Assembly (NCBI GenBank): GCA_013204355.1
Contig: JABMOA010000031.1
Span: forward strand, 1 to 24,426
DNA from: Candidatus Woesearchaeota archaeon
GTDB lineage: Archaea; Nanobdellota; Nanobdellia; Woesearchaeales; GW2011-AR9
Length of the DNA: 24,426 nt
Reading direction: 5' to 3'
The notes under the pieces were generated by a model. It was not told where the DNA came from. It saw only the letters and a list, made by a program, of their open reading frames with translations, and ran no database searches. Numbering within the stretch: position 1 is the stretch's first letter; each line of letters starts with the position of its first letter. Made by a program: the position numbers and the translations under genes. Positions 1 through 7,100 of the stretch are shown here, in pieces.

Positions 1-837
1 GGTTTGATGTTTGGTTATGCAACAAATGAAACAGATACATTAATGCCAACCCCAATTTATTATGCACACAAACTTGCAAAACAATTGGCAGATATTAGAA
101 AACAAAAACTTGTTGATTACTTAAGACCAGATGGAAAAACACAGGTTACTTTTGAATATATTGCTGGAAAACCAACAAGATTAAAAAATGTTGTAATTTC
201 AACACAGCATGATCCAGATATTGACCTGGAAAAGTTGCAAGAAGATTTGAAAGAACTTGTTATACATAAAATTATTCCACCTGAATTTATTACATCTGAA
301 ACAGAATATTTTATTAATCATGTTGGAAAATTTGTTTTAGGAGGACCTCAAGCAGATGCTGGATTAACTGGCAGAAAGATTATTGTTGACACCTATGGGG
401 GTGTTGGTAGTCACGGAGGTGGCTGTTTTTCAGGAAAAGATCCATCAAAAGTAGACAGATCTGGTGCATATTATGGGCGATATGTTGCAAAGAATATTGT
501 GGCAGCAGGACTCGCAGAAAAATGTGAAATTCAAGTCGCATATGCAATCGGTGTTGCAGATCCCGTCTCAGTCCATATTGACACATTTGGAACTGGTACC
601 ATTTCAGATTCTAAAATCGCAGGATTAGTAAAGAAACACTTCAACTTCCGACCAAAGGCAATGATTGATCAACTCAACTTAAAACGTCCAATCTATCAGA
701 AAACAGCAGCATATGGACATTTTGGAAGAGAAGATCCTGATTTCACGTGGGAGAAAACGGATAAAGCAGAAATTCTTAAACAAGAAGCTGGTGGTATTTT
801 AGTTGATGTACCTTTAGAATTGAATCGTATTATTTAG
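1..837 (+). CDS. metK: S-adenosylmethionine synthetase, bacterial type (5' truncated by window edge)
   Basis: Makes S-adenosylmethionine from methionine and ATP in the cytosol. The reading frame is open from base 1 (G-L-M-F-G-Y-A-T-N-E-T), a conserved internal stretch of bacterial MetK, so the N-terminal ATP-binding part lies outside the window. Also visible are the IIVDTYGG segment, the glycine-rich loop followed by FSGKDPSKVDRS, and YVAKNIVAAGLA, all hallmarks of the bacterial MetK family and not of the divergent archaeal MAT family. About 278 residues are present of roughly 380-400 in the family. The product would supply the methyl donor for the methyltransferase domain at 9895-12072 and SAM for Dph2. 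An archaeon with bacterial-type MetK implies gene transfer, which is known in DPANN groups. Family assignment is very secure. Confidence 0.96.
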   Translation, partial: GLMFGYATNETDTLMPTPIYYAHKLAKQLADIRKQKLVDYLRPDGKTQVTFEYIAGKPTRLKNVVISTQHDPDIDLEKLQEDLKELVIHKIIPPEFITSETEYFINHVGKFVLGGPQADAGLTGRKIIVDTYGGVGSHGGGCFSGKDPSKVDRSGAYYGRYVAKNIVAAGLAEKCEIQVAYAIGVADPVSVHIDTFGTGTISDSKIAGLVKKHFNFRPKAMIDQLNLKRPIYQKTAAYGHFGREDPDFTWEKTDKAEILKQEAGGILVDVPLELNRII

Positions 838-870
838 GAAGTTTTTTATTTTTTTTAAATTTTATTTTTT
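838..870. terminator. T-rich terminator zone between convergent genes
   Basis: Immediately after the metK stop the plus strand carries several runs of 6 to 8 T residues, and the convergent minus-strand gene ends inside this stretch. Archaeal RNA polymerase terminates at T-runs without needing a hairpin, so this is a plausible terminator for metK. No stable hairpin was seen. Confidence 0.4.
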
Positions 871-1251
871 ATCAACTTCACGTAACCACATCAAGCCAAC
901 CTTAATCATCATTTTATTAAATCTATCAGAAATCTTATATGTCTTCTTATACAAATCATATTCAATCAAACCCATGCCTCGCATTGGTGTTAAGATTCTA
1001 TCATAAAACTGCCTTTTATTATATGATAATAACTGATCCTTACTTAATGGAGATCGTCCTTTTTCTTGAATGATTGCTTTTCCTTCATGAAGCGCCATTG
1101 CAAACAAACCCATCTCTGTTTTACCAATCTCTCGGCCATTTTCCTTCATATATTTTATCAACATCTTTGCAACTAACTGCTGCTGTTCTGTTGCAAAAAT
1201 AACGTCATAAATATCCTCTCCCAGATTGTTTTGATCAAATAAAATAACCAT
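862..1251 (-). CDS. Hypothetical protein, possible winged-helix
   Basis: A 129-residue soluble protein that I do not recognise. It is predicted mostly helical, with a middle segment resembling a winged-helix DNA-binding domain (NKRQFYDRILTPMRGMGLIEYD followed by a basic YKKTYKISDRF wing-like stretch), the pattern seen in small archaeal transcriptional regulators. The start is the ATG at 1251. A minus-strand TATA-like element at about 1273-1283 lies roughly 30 nt upstream, the spacing seen for other leaderless genes here. It is convergent with metK and divergent from rps17e. The regulator assignment is inference from fold-like features only; a nucleic-acid-binding protein of another class is equally possible. 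Confidence 0.7.
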   Translation of the reverse strand: MVILFDQNNLGEDIYDVIFATEQQQLVAKMLIKYMKENGREIGKTEMGLFAMALHEGKAIIQEKGRSPLSKDQLLSYNKRQFYDRILTPMRGMGLIEYDLYKKTYKISDRFNKMMIKVGLMWLREVDKK

Positions 1252-1272
1252 AGTCTAGGAAATGGTAGCTTA

Positions 1273-1283
1273 TTATATAAATA
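1273..1283 (-). promoter_or_regulatory. TATA box for the hypothetical gene at 862-1251
   Basis: On the minus strand this reads TATTTATATAA and sits about 30 nt before the ATG at 1251, as expected for a leaderless archaeal transcript. Confidence 0.5.
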
Positions 1284-1441
1284 TTACGGATATGTATACT
1301 GGAAGACACTTATTCTTCTATGAATAATAAAATCAAATATACCGTAATCCATCAAAATTAACATTTTGAGGTTTCTCAGCGCAAACTAGCAAAAAATAGA
1401 AAATTTCTGAGGAGTTTCCAGAAGAGATATCTTCCGATAAC

Positions 1442-1449
1442 TTTATAAA
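1442..1449 (+). promoter_or_regulatory. TATA box of rps17e
   Basis: TTTATAAA-type element beginning 31 nt before the rps17e ATG. The distance puts the transcription start at or next to the start codon, so the mRNA is probably leaderless; no Shine-Dalgarno sequence is present. Confidence 0.6.
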
Positions 1450-1472
1450 CACCTTACTCAAACACACTAAAC

Positions 1473-1661
1473 ATGGGAAGAATTAAAACAACATTCGCAA
1501 AACGAAAGACAAAAGAACTTTTGAAGAAACATGGAGCTAAGTTCTCTACGGATTTTGATGGTAACAAAAAGCAAGTAGATACATATACAATCATTAAATG
1601 TAAGAAAATTCGTAATATTATTGCAGGTTACATGACCAGGCTTAAACGAGCTGAAGATTAA
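1473..1661 (+). CDS. rps17e: 30S ribosomal protein S17e (eS17)
   Basis: Small-subunit ribosomal protein of archaea and eukaryotes, absent from bacteria. The 62-residue length is typical of the archaeal form. The N-terminus MGRIKTTFAKRKTKELLKKH, then FSTDFDGNKKQVD, then KKIRNIIAGYMTRLKR follow the family pattern from end to end. The ATG start is supported by the MGRI start common to the family and by the TATA box 31 nt upstream. It stands alone between a divergent unknown gene and the ABC1-type kinase gene, 44 nt before the latter. This gene is the clearest single proof that the window is archaeal. Confidence 0.95.
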   Translation: MGRIKTTFAKRKTKELLKKHGAKFSTDFDGNKKQVDTYTIIKCKKIRNIIAGYMTRLKRAED

Positions 1662-1705
1662 TCGCAACGTTTATATTCAATTCTGCTATTCTCTACTAAA
1701 AAGAG

Positions 1706-3382
1706 ATGGTACTACATATTACACAAGACATTAAGGACATAAAACGTTTTAGACATATTATTGCAGTATTCTTTGAAGAAGGTCTTGGTCATTATCTTAA
1801 AAAAGGAACACTTCGTTCACATTTGAAATTTCTCCATCAAATACAAATAACAAAACCTTTATCCAAAAAAGAGAAACAAGCTCAAGCATTACGTCACGCA
1901 TTTGAACGTCTTGGTCCAACATTTGTCAAGCTTGGACAACTTCTATCCTTACGTCCAGATTTGGTGCCAATAGAATATGCGAAAGAATTTGAATGTTTAC
2001 AGGATCAAGTACCCCCATTTTCGTATGTTCACGTAAAAAAAATTATAGAAGAAGAATTACAACAGCCTTTAGAAAAAACATTCAAATCATTTAATAAAAC
2101 ATCTATTGCATCAGCATCCATAGCTCAAGTTCATGAAGCTGTTCTTAAAAATGGAAAAAGAGTTGCTGTTAAAGTTCAACGACCAGATATTCAAGAAACC
2201 ATAGATTTGGATTTAGATATTTTGTTCTTTATTGCACATTACCTTGAAAAACATTTCCCAAAAATACAAAAATATCATCCTGTAAATATTGTGAAAGAGT
2301 TTGCATTATGGACACGAAAAGAATTAAATTTTGAAATTGAAATGCAAAGTGCAATAAGATTAAAAGAAGAATTGAAACATAATAAACATGTGTACATTCC
2401 AAAAATGTGTCATGAACATTCCACAAGAAAAGTTTTAATGATGGAATTTGTAAGTGGAATCAATTTAGGTGATCTTAAATCCTTAAATAAACATAAAATC
2501 AACAGAAAAACATTAGCTGAAAATTATTTCATCTCAATTTTAGAACAAACAATTATCTATGGTTTTTTTCATGCAGATCCACATCCAGGGAATATTTTAG
2601 TTTCAAATAAAGGAAAATCAATTTATCTTGATTATGGCATCATGGGTGAACTTTCAAATTCTGATAGAAAAAAAATAATCCAATTTATTCATTCTATTCC
2701 TGATAGCGATCCAGAAAAAAGTTTTTCAATTATGCTTTCTCTTGCAAGAGACACATCAAAATCAGACATACAAAAATACAAAGAAGAAGCAATTCCGATT
2801 TTAAAGGATGTTTATACTAGTACAATTCAAAATAAAGGGATTGGTCAAGGATTCTTTGAAATTCTGACTAAAGGAGCACAATACAATGTGGTATATGATC
2901 CTGCTCATATCCTTATGGCAAAAGCAGTGTATCAAGCCGAGGGGATTGGTTTAAAATTAGATCCAGGTTTTAAAATATCAAATGGAATGGCAAAATTTGC
3001 CGATATATACTTAAAGGCAAACTATTCTCCTACTATCATGGCAAAGAGGTTGAAAGACAGTTTCATTGCACAGAAAAATTTATTATTAGAACTTCCTGAA
3101 CACATTTCTAAGATTATAAAACGTTTAGAAACACCACCTGACAATTCTCAAGAAATTGCACATCTTGAAAAAATAGAAAAACAACTTGAACATAATAACC
3201 GAAGAAGAAATGAAATTTTTTTCTTAGTGTCCATATTTGGGTTGGCAATATTTTTATTTTATCTTGAAGGAAGAAGAGATCTCTTTGGGTTTCCATTAAG
3301 TGGAATTTTATTTATACTTGGCGCAATCTTTACAATTTTTTTTATCATCACAAACAAAAAAGAGGTGGCGAGAAATTTTTAA
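1706..3382 (+). CDS. ABC1/UbiB (AarF) family protein kinase-like membrane protein
   Basis: Member of the atypical kinase family ABC1/AarF/UbiB, which in bacteria and mitochondria supports isoprenoid-quinone or lipid homeostasis at membranes. The family signatures are present: the KxGQ motif (KLGQ near residue 75), the alanine-rich loop ASASIAQVHEA replacing the usual glycine-rich loop, VAVKVQRP with the nucleotide-binding lysine, the catalytic HADPHPGN near residue 289, and LDYGIMGEL in the DFG position. The last 60 residues hold two hydrophobic helices separated by a short charged turn. At 558 residues it has normal family length. A TATA-like TTTATATT at 1670-1677 suits a short leader. Its client lipid in an archaeon is unknown. 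A phasin-like gene follows after 43 bases, with its own Shine-Dalgarno, suggesting co-transcription. Confidence 0.92.
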   Translation: MVLHITQDIKDIKRFRHIIAVFFEEGLGHYLKKGTLRSHLKFLHQIQITKPLSKKEKQAQALRHAFERLGPTFVKLGQLLSLRPDLVPIEYAKEFECLQDQVPPFSYVHVKKIIEEELQQPLEKTFKSFNKTSIASASIAQVHEAVLKNGKRVAVKVQRPDIQETIDLDLDILFFIAHYLEKHFPKIQKYHPVNIVKEFALWTRKELNFEIEMQSAIRLKEELKHNKHVYIPKMCHEHSTRKVLMMEFVSGINLGDLKSLNKHKINRKTLAENYFISILEQTIIYGFFHADPHPGNILVSNKGKSIYLDYGIMGELSNSDRKKIIQFIHSIPDSDPEKSFSIMLSLARDTSKSDIQKYKEEAIPILKDVYTSTIQNKGIGQGFFEILTKGAQYNVVYDPAHILMAKAVYQAEGIGLKLDPGFKISNGMAKFADIYLKANYSPTIMAKRLKDSFIAQKNLLLELPEHISKIIKRLETPPDNSQEIAHLEKIEKQLEHNNRRRNEIFFLVSIFGLAIFLFYLEGRRDLFGFPLSGILFILGAIFTIFFIITNKKEVARNF

Positions 3383-3425
3383 TAGATTTCTGAATCCCTT
3401 TTTCTAACAAAAAAGAGGTAACAAC

Positions 3426-3821
3426 ATGAAAAATGCAAAAAAAGTTTTGAAAACAGGATACGGATTAGGATTGTTAAGTTTAGAACAAGCAAAGAAATTT
3501 GCAACACAAATGAAAAAAGAATTACAACTTAACGATAAAGAAAGTCTCACACTAGCACGAGAATTAGTGAAAACATCTGAACAAGTTAGTAAAGACGTCT
3601 TAAAAGCAGTAGACAAACATCTTTCCTCCGCAATCGTCAGATCAGGATTTGCAAGCAAAAAAGAAGTAAATGTTGCAAAGAAAGTAGTGAAGAGCAGAGT
3701 GAAGCGTGTTAAGAAACTTGTAATCAAAGGCGTCAAAGCAGCTACAAAGAAAGCTTCTAAACTAAAGAAAGAATCAACATTCAGCAAGTTAAAGAAGAAA
3801 GTTACACGGAAGAAGAAATAA
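3426..3821 (+). CDS. Phasin-like (PhaF-type) protein with histone-H1-like lysine-rich tail
   Basis: A 131-residue protein with two parts. Residues 1-65 are helical and resemble the N-terminal region of phasin/PhaF-like proteins (a GYGLGLLSLEQAKKF opening, then a long amphipathic helix). Residues 75-131 are extremely rich in lysine with interspersed alanine, valine and arginine, ending in KKKVTRKKK, like histone-H1 or PhaF tails that bind DNA. Polyhydroxybutyrate genes are not visible nearby, so a nucleoid or membrane-surface role is as likely as granule binding. A Shine-Dalgarno GAGGT lies about 6 bases before the ATG, consistent with translation from a transcript shared with the upstream kinase-like gene. 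Family call is tentative. Confidence 0.75.
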   Translation: MKNAKKVLKTGYGLGLLSLEQAKKFATQMKKELQLNDKESLTLARELVKTSEQVSKDVLKAVDKHLSSAIVRSGFASKKEVNVAKKVVKSRVKRVKKLVIKGVKAATKKASKLKKESTFSKLKKKVTRKKK

Positions 3822-4015
3822 AAATCCCAACGGAACAAGTTTCTAGGTATTTTTAATCTGTTTTAATTCAATAACTGATGCAAGCACACCATAAAGAAAC
3901 AAATTTATTGGTATCCCAGAAAACTCGTTGTTTTTTCTACGGACATTCTGGTATTGAACCCAGCAAGAAATAATCTTCTTTTCTGGTTTATTTCTCCTTA
4001 TTCCTGCCCTAAACC

Positions 4016-4025
4016 TTTATAAATA
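4016..4025 (+). promoter_or_regulatory. TATA box of the aIF2-gamma gene
   Basis: TTTATAAATA preceded by AACC, 30 nt before the ATG at 4046. Textbook archaeal TATA placement for a leaderless mRNA. Confidence 0.65.
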
Positions 4026-4045
4026 ACCTACGGTTCTAACCACAT

Positions 4046-5353
4046 ATGGCTAAAAAAGTAGTAAAACCAGCAAAATCCACAGAGAAATTAGTTGGTAAAT
4101 CAGAGAAACCTGCGAAAATTATAGAAACAACAGAAAAACACGTTCAACCACAATTCAATTTAGCTTTAGTTGGACATGTGGACCATGGAAAAACAACTTT
4201 AACAGAACGTCTTTCCGGAAAATGGACAGATACACATTCTGAAGAACTTAAACGTGGAATTACCATCCGTTTAGGATATGCGGATATTTCAATTTATAAA
4301 TGCGATAAATGTAATTTCTATACTACAAAACCAAAATGTATCAAATGTAATTCAGATGCTAGCCTTCAAAGAAAAATGTCATTAGTAGATGCACCAGGTC
4401 ACGAGTCTCTTATGGCAACCATGCTTTCAGGAGCTGCAATTGTTGATGGGGCATTACTTCTTGTCGCAGCAAACGAAAAATGTCCACAACCACAAACAAA
4501 AGAACATTTAATGGCGTTACAAATCTCAGGTATGAAAAATATTATTGTTGTTCAAAATAAAATTGATCTTGTGACAACCGAAGAAGCAATCAAAAATTAT
4601 CAACAAATTAAAGATTTTCTTGCAAATTCAGATTATAAAAATGCACCAATCATTCCAATTTCAGCAAGAGCAAATGTTAACGTTGATGTTTTAGTAAAAA
4701 CAATTCAAGAAAAAATGCCAATCATAAAGCAAGATTTAAAGGCACAACCCTTAATGCTTGTTGCACGATCATTTGATATTAACAAACCTGGTATGAAACC
4801 AAAAGATCTTATTGGCGGTGTCCTTGGAGGAACTGTGAAACAAGGTATCTTCAAAGTCGGTGACGAAATTGAAATAGCGCCAGGATTCATGACAGAAGAG
4901 CGAAATCAAAAAATTTGGACGCCAGTTAAAACAAAAATTACTAAAATATTTTCTGGTGGCGTTCCTGTAAATGAAATACATCCTGGTGGAAGTATGGCTC
5001 TTGGTACAACCTTAGACCCTATGATTGTAAAATCAGATTCCTTAACAGGAAGTCTTGTTGGACATCCAGGTCAATTACCTCCTGTACATTCTCAAATTTC
5101 TTTAGATACACACCTTCTTGAACGTGTTGTTGGAACTAAAGACGAAGAAGAAGTAAAACCACTTGCGAAGAAAGAAGTTCTCATGTTGAACGTAAATTCA
5201 GCAGCAACAGTTGGAATTGTATTAGACCCTTCAAAGAAAAATACAACCTGTATTCTTAAAAAACCAATCTGCGCAAACCCTGGCGATAGAATCACAATTT
5301 CTAGAAAAGTTGGAGATCGGTTCAGATTAATCGGTTATGGAATTTTAAAATAA
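4046..5353 (+). CDS. eif2g: Translation initiation factor aIF2 subunit gamma
   Basis: GTPase core subunit of the archaeal initiation factor that delivers initiator Met-tRNA to the 30S subunit. The P-loop GHVDHGKT is at residues 43-50, the switch-1 region has RGITIRLGYAD, a zinc knuckle has cysteines at about 86, 89, 98 and 101, DAPGHE is the G3 motif and NKIDLV the G4 motif. Domains II and III follow, with GGVLGGTVKQG and the C-terminal KKPICANPGDRITISRKVG. The 435-residue length is slightly above the usual 410 because of a lysine-rich, probably disordered 35-residue N-terminal extension beginning MAKKVVKPAK. That extension is unlike the short N-termini of most homologues. Identification is certain; the start is supported by the TATA box. 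Confidence 0.97.
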   Translation: MAKKVVKPAKSTEKLVGKSEKPAKIIETTEKHVQPQFNLALVGHVDHGKTTLTERLSGKWTDTHSEELKRGITIRLGYADISIYKCDKCNFYTTKPKCIKCNSDASLQRKMSLVDAPGHESLMATMLSGAAIVDGALLLVAANEKCPQPQTKEHLMALQISGMKNIIVVQNKIDLVTTEEAIKNYQQIKDFLANSDYKNAPIIPISARANVNVDVLVKTIQEKMPIIKQDLKAQPLMLVARSFDINKPGMKPKDLIGGVLGGTVKQGIFKVGDEIEIAPGFMTEERNQKIWTPVKTKITKIFSGGVPVNEIHPGGSMALGTTLDPMIVKSDSLTGSLVGHPGQLPPVHSQISLDTHLLERVVGTKDEEEVKPLAKKEVLMLNVNSAATVGIVLDPSKKNTTCILKKPICANPGDRITISRKVGDRFRLIGYGILK

Positions 5354-5404
5354 AATTCCAAATCCTCGTTTTCAACTGCGGTTATGAAATTTTGAAATAA
5401 AATT
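5333..5404 (+). repeat. Imperfect direct repeat duplicating the 3' end of the aIF2-gamma gene
   Basis: Bases 5333-5357 and 5380-5404 match at 23 of 25 positions (GGTTATGGAATTTTAAAATA versus GGTTATGAAATTTTGAAATA, then AAATT in both), 47 bp apart. The first copy covers the last codons and stop of the gene; the second is non-coding and runs to the end of the convergent gene. It looks like a small tandem duplication of the gene end. Confidence 0.7.
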
Positions 5405-5951
5405 AATTTTTTCTAAAAAATAATCGCCAGAATCTTTTTAATGGTCCAGGATACAATTCTTTAGGAATAATCCACCTTTCAAAATCAATAAAATACAGTT
5501 TTGCGTTATTTTGACTCCAGAGAACATTCATATCAGCATCCCTACCTGGAATAATTCCTAAAGCTTTGATTTTATTCATCTCTTTTTCAAAAATATATGT
5601 AATACGTTTATTACTAACTAATTTAATATCTTCTTCAATAATTTCCATAACAAGACCATAACGAACTTCACCTGCAAGATTTTTTAAAGAGGTTCTTTGT
5701 TTTTGAGTAATTCCTGTAATATTTTGTTTTTCAATTGTTTTCTCAAAATATGCAGGAAATTTAATCATTTTAACACCCTTACAATATGGAACAGAAATAC
5801 CAATCTTTTTCAAAATAAGTAATTTTTCATATTCTTCTTCTAAAGCTTTTTTTCCCCTTAAGTCAATTTTAACTCCAAGCGTAGTATTGTTTCTAATCCG
5901 AAAAAAATCAGCATAATACCCATGACCAACCCATTTACCTGCTTCATACAT
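5403..5951 (-). CDS. Small protein-kinase-fold protein
   Basis: A 182-residue protein with the layout of a minimal kinase fold. A glycine-containing loop (VGHGYYADFFRI, residues 8-19) is followed by a probable ATP-binding lysine in LGVKID, a conserved-looking glutamate region EEEYEKL, and a catalytic-loop-like GRDADMNVLW with a metal-binding FIDFERW. The D-x-x-x-N spacing and the D-F-E resemble the HxDxxxxN and DFG signatures of Bud32/RIO/LPS-kinase-like small kinases, though the canonical His-Arg-Asp is altered. It ends with a basic aromatic segment. It is convergent with aIF2-gamma. It could phosphorylate a small molecule or protein; the substrate is unknown. Fold call moderately confident. 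Confidence 0.75.
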   Translation of the reverse strand: MYEAGKWVGHGYYADFFRIRNNTTLGVKIDLRGKKALEEEYEKLLILKKIGISVPYCKGVKMIKFPAYFEKTIEKQNITGITQKQRTSLKNLAGEVRYGLVMEIIEEDIKLVSNKRITYIFEKEMNKIKALGIIPGRDADMNVLWSQNNAKLYFIDFERWIIPKELYPGPLKRFWRLFFRKN

Positions 5952-6045
5952 AAAAATAATAAACTATATGAAGTATTAATATTTTTTGGAAAAAAAGTAT
6001 GCCCACACCTAAATTTTAATTTGAAATGAATTATTCTGCATAATA

Positions 6046-6057
6046 TATTTAAATATA
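6046..6057 (+). promoter_or_regulatory. TATA box of the lipoprotein gene
   Basis: TATTTAAATATA about 27 nt before the ATG at 6075, fitting a leaderless transcript. Confidence 0.5.
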
Positions 6058-6074
6058 CCTCACAAAACTATTAT

Positions 6075-6809
6075 ATGAAAAAAATTACATCTTATATTCT
6101 TGCTGGATTTTTGTTAGGTTGTACAGCAGAAAATCCAGAACCAGTATTTGATGCACCAATAGAATGGAAAGAATTCTACACAAGTTATGGGGTACGTTGC
6201 TTAGATACCTTAGTTTCACATAGCGGTAAAGAAATACCTGCTTTTGGATCTGTGAAATCTTTTGGTCCCCCAAAAGGTGCAGGACAAAATGGTGGTTCAT
6301 TAGACGTTTTTGTGATTGGTGAGGGGAAAGAAGCCATATTTGAAATTCAAGGTTACACAGCTGCAAATCAAAATGGTATTGATTTGAAAGTTTTTGAGAA
6401 CGGCTTTGAATCTACATCAGGCACATATGCATGGGACTTAGGTACCTTGCAAGTAAGTCCCGATAATATTCATTGGTACGGGTTTGAACCCAAACATGTC
6501 CCTCCTAACAATCAAATTACAGGCAAAACTAATTTAATTGGATTGCATCCAGTCATCACAAATTATGAAGATAATAGTATTAACCCTCGTTTAGATGCTG
6601 CGGGGGGTGATGGGTTTGATCTTGCAAACGCAAAATTGATTACAGATAATTCTTCTGGTAACCCACTTACATTTGAATATGGTACTTCGTTGATAGAAAA
6701 TATTCGTTATTTTAAGATTGTTGATGGTGGGTCAACATTGCCTGATGGCCAAGTCCAATCTAATGGGGTTGACATTGATGGGTTCTGTATTTTTAATCCA
6801 GAAAAATAA
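6075..6809 (+). CDS. Secreted lipoprotein resembling LIC_13355-type surface proteins
   Basis: A 244-residue exported protein. It opens with a basic MKK, a hydrophobic stretch and the lipobox L-L-G-C with the lipidation cysteine at residue 16, so it should be anchored to the outer face of the membrane. The body is rich in glycine, asparagine and aromatic residues and predicted all-beta. The segments GGSLDVFVIGEG, DLKVFENGFE, LQVSPDNIHWYGF and NGVDIDGFCIF follow the pattern of a bacterial family of surface lipoproteins named after Leptospira LIC_13355 (recalled, not searched). A bacterial-type lipobox protein in this archaeon suggests transfer. No binding partner can be inferred. It sits alone, downstream of a clear TATA box. 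Confidence 0.8.
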   Translation: MKKITSYILAGFLLGCTAENPEPVFDAPIEWKEFYTSYGVRCLDTLVSHSGKEIPAFGSVKSFGPPKGAGQNGGSLDVFVIGEGKEAIFEIQGYTAANQNGIDLKVFENGFESTSGTYAWDLGTLQVSPDNIHWYGFEPKHVPPNNQITGKTNLIGLHPVITNYEDNSINPRLDAAGGDGFDLANAKLITDNSSGNPLTFEYGTSLIENIRYFKIVDGGSTLPDGQVQSNGVDIDGFCIFNPEK

Positions 6810-6832
6810 AAAAAAGTATGCCCCCACCGAGA

Positions 6833-6848
6833 TTTTCATTTTTTCAAA
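6833..6848 (-). other. tRNA-Ile intron 2 at position 59/60 in the T-loop, 16 nt
   Basis: Exon bases 54-57 (TTCA) pair with TGAA near the intron 3' end, with two 3-nt bulges AA/T and AA/T flanking the 4-bp helix: a textbook bulge-helix-bulge. Excision restores a 7-nt T-loop. At 16 nt it is close to the smallest archaeal tRNA introns. Non-canonical positions are known mainly from Thermoproteota and a few other lineages. Confidence 0.85.
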
Positions 6849-6870
6849 TTTGAACTCGAGACCTCTGGCT

Positions 6871-6901
6871 TGCTTAAGGTACGTTGAATAGAACGTAGTC
6901 A
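6871..6901 (-). other. tRNA-Ile intron 1 at position 37/38, 31 nt
   Basis: Exon bases 32-35 (CTTA) pair with TAAG near the intron 3' end, leaving bulges TA/T and CA/A; cutting after the second base of each bulge gives the intron. Inside it TACGTT and AACGTA form a perfect 6-bp hairpin stem. This is the canonical position for archaeal tRNA introns. Confidence 0.9.
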
Positions 6902-7064
6902 TATAAGACCAGCGCTCTGAACCAGACTGAGCTATGGGGGCATTATGTGTGTAAGAACAACATCCCTTTAAAAGATTTTTGTAAACTTAAATGCGCCTTT
7001 TTTAATATTTCCTTTATATAAACACCTATAAAAATCGCTTTTCTTACTTTTGAATTACAATAAA

Positions 7065-7075
7065 CATATATAAAC
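7065..7075 (+). promoter_or_regulatory. TATA box of the nnrD-kch operon
   Basis: CATATATAAAC about 30-35 nt before the ATG at 7101. It would drive both the dehydratase and the abutting channel gene, which has no promoter of its own. Confidence 0.5.
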
Positions 7076-7100
7076 CTTCAAAAGATTATTTCATTTATAA

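Larger units (their letters stand above)
6819..6941 (-). tRNA. tRNA-Ile(UAU) with two introns (anticodon loop and T-loop)
   Basis: On the minus strand a complete cloverleaf runs from G1 at 6941 to discriminator A73 at 6819. The acceptor is GCCCCCA/TGGGGGC, the D-stem GCTC/GAGC, the anticodon stem CTGGT/GCCAG, and the T-stem TCGAG/CTCGG. Removing 31 nt from the anticodon loop and 16 nt from the T-loop leaves a 76-nt tRNA with anticodon loop CTTATAA, so U33 and anticodon UAU (isoleucine AUA codons), and a normal T-loop TTCAAAT. Both junctions lie in 3-nt bulges around a 4-bp helix, the motif cut by archaeal tRNA endonuclease. No CCA is encoded. A TATA element (minus strand TTTTAAAGG at 6965-6973) lies about 30 nt upstream. 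Confidence 0.92.

Noticed and set aside
3404..3838. Minus-strand ORF of 144 codons opposite the phasin-like gene
   Set aside because: It is the antisense of a lysine-rich coding region, which yields phenylalanine- and leucine-rich open frames; no start signal.
3951..3970. Possible tRNA T-arm (GGGTTCAATACC on the minus strand)
   Set aside because: T-stem has mismatches and no acceptor, D or anticodon arms can be built around it.
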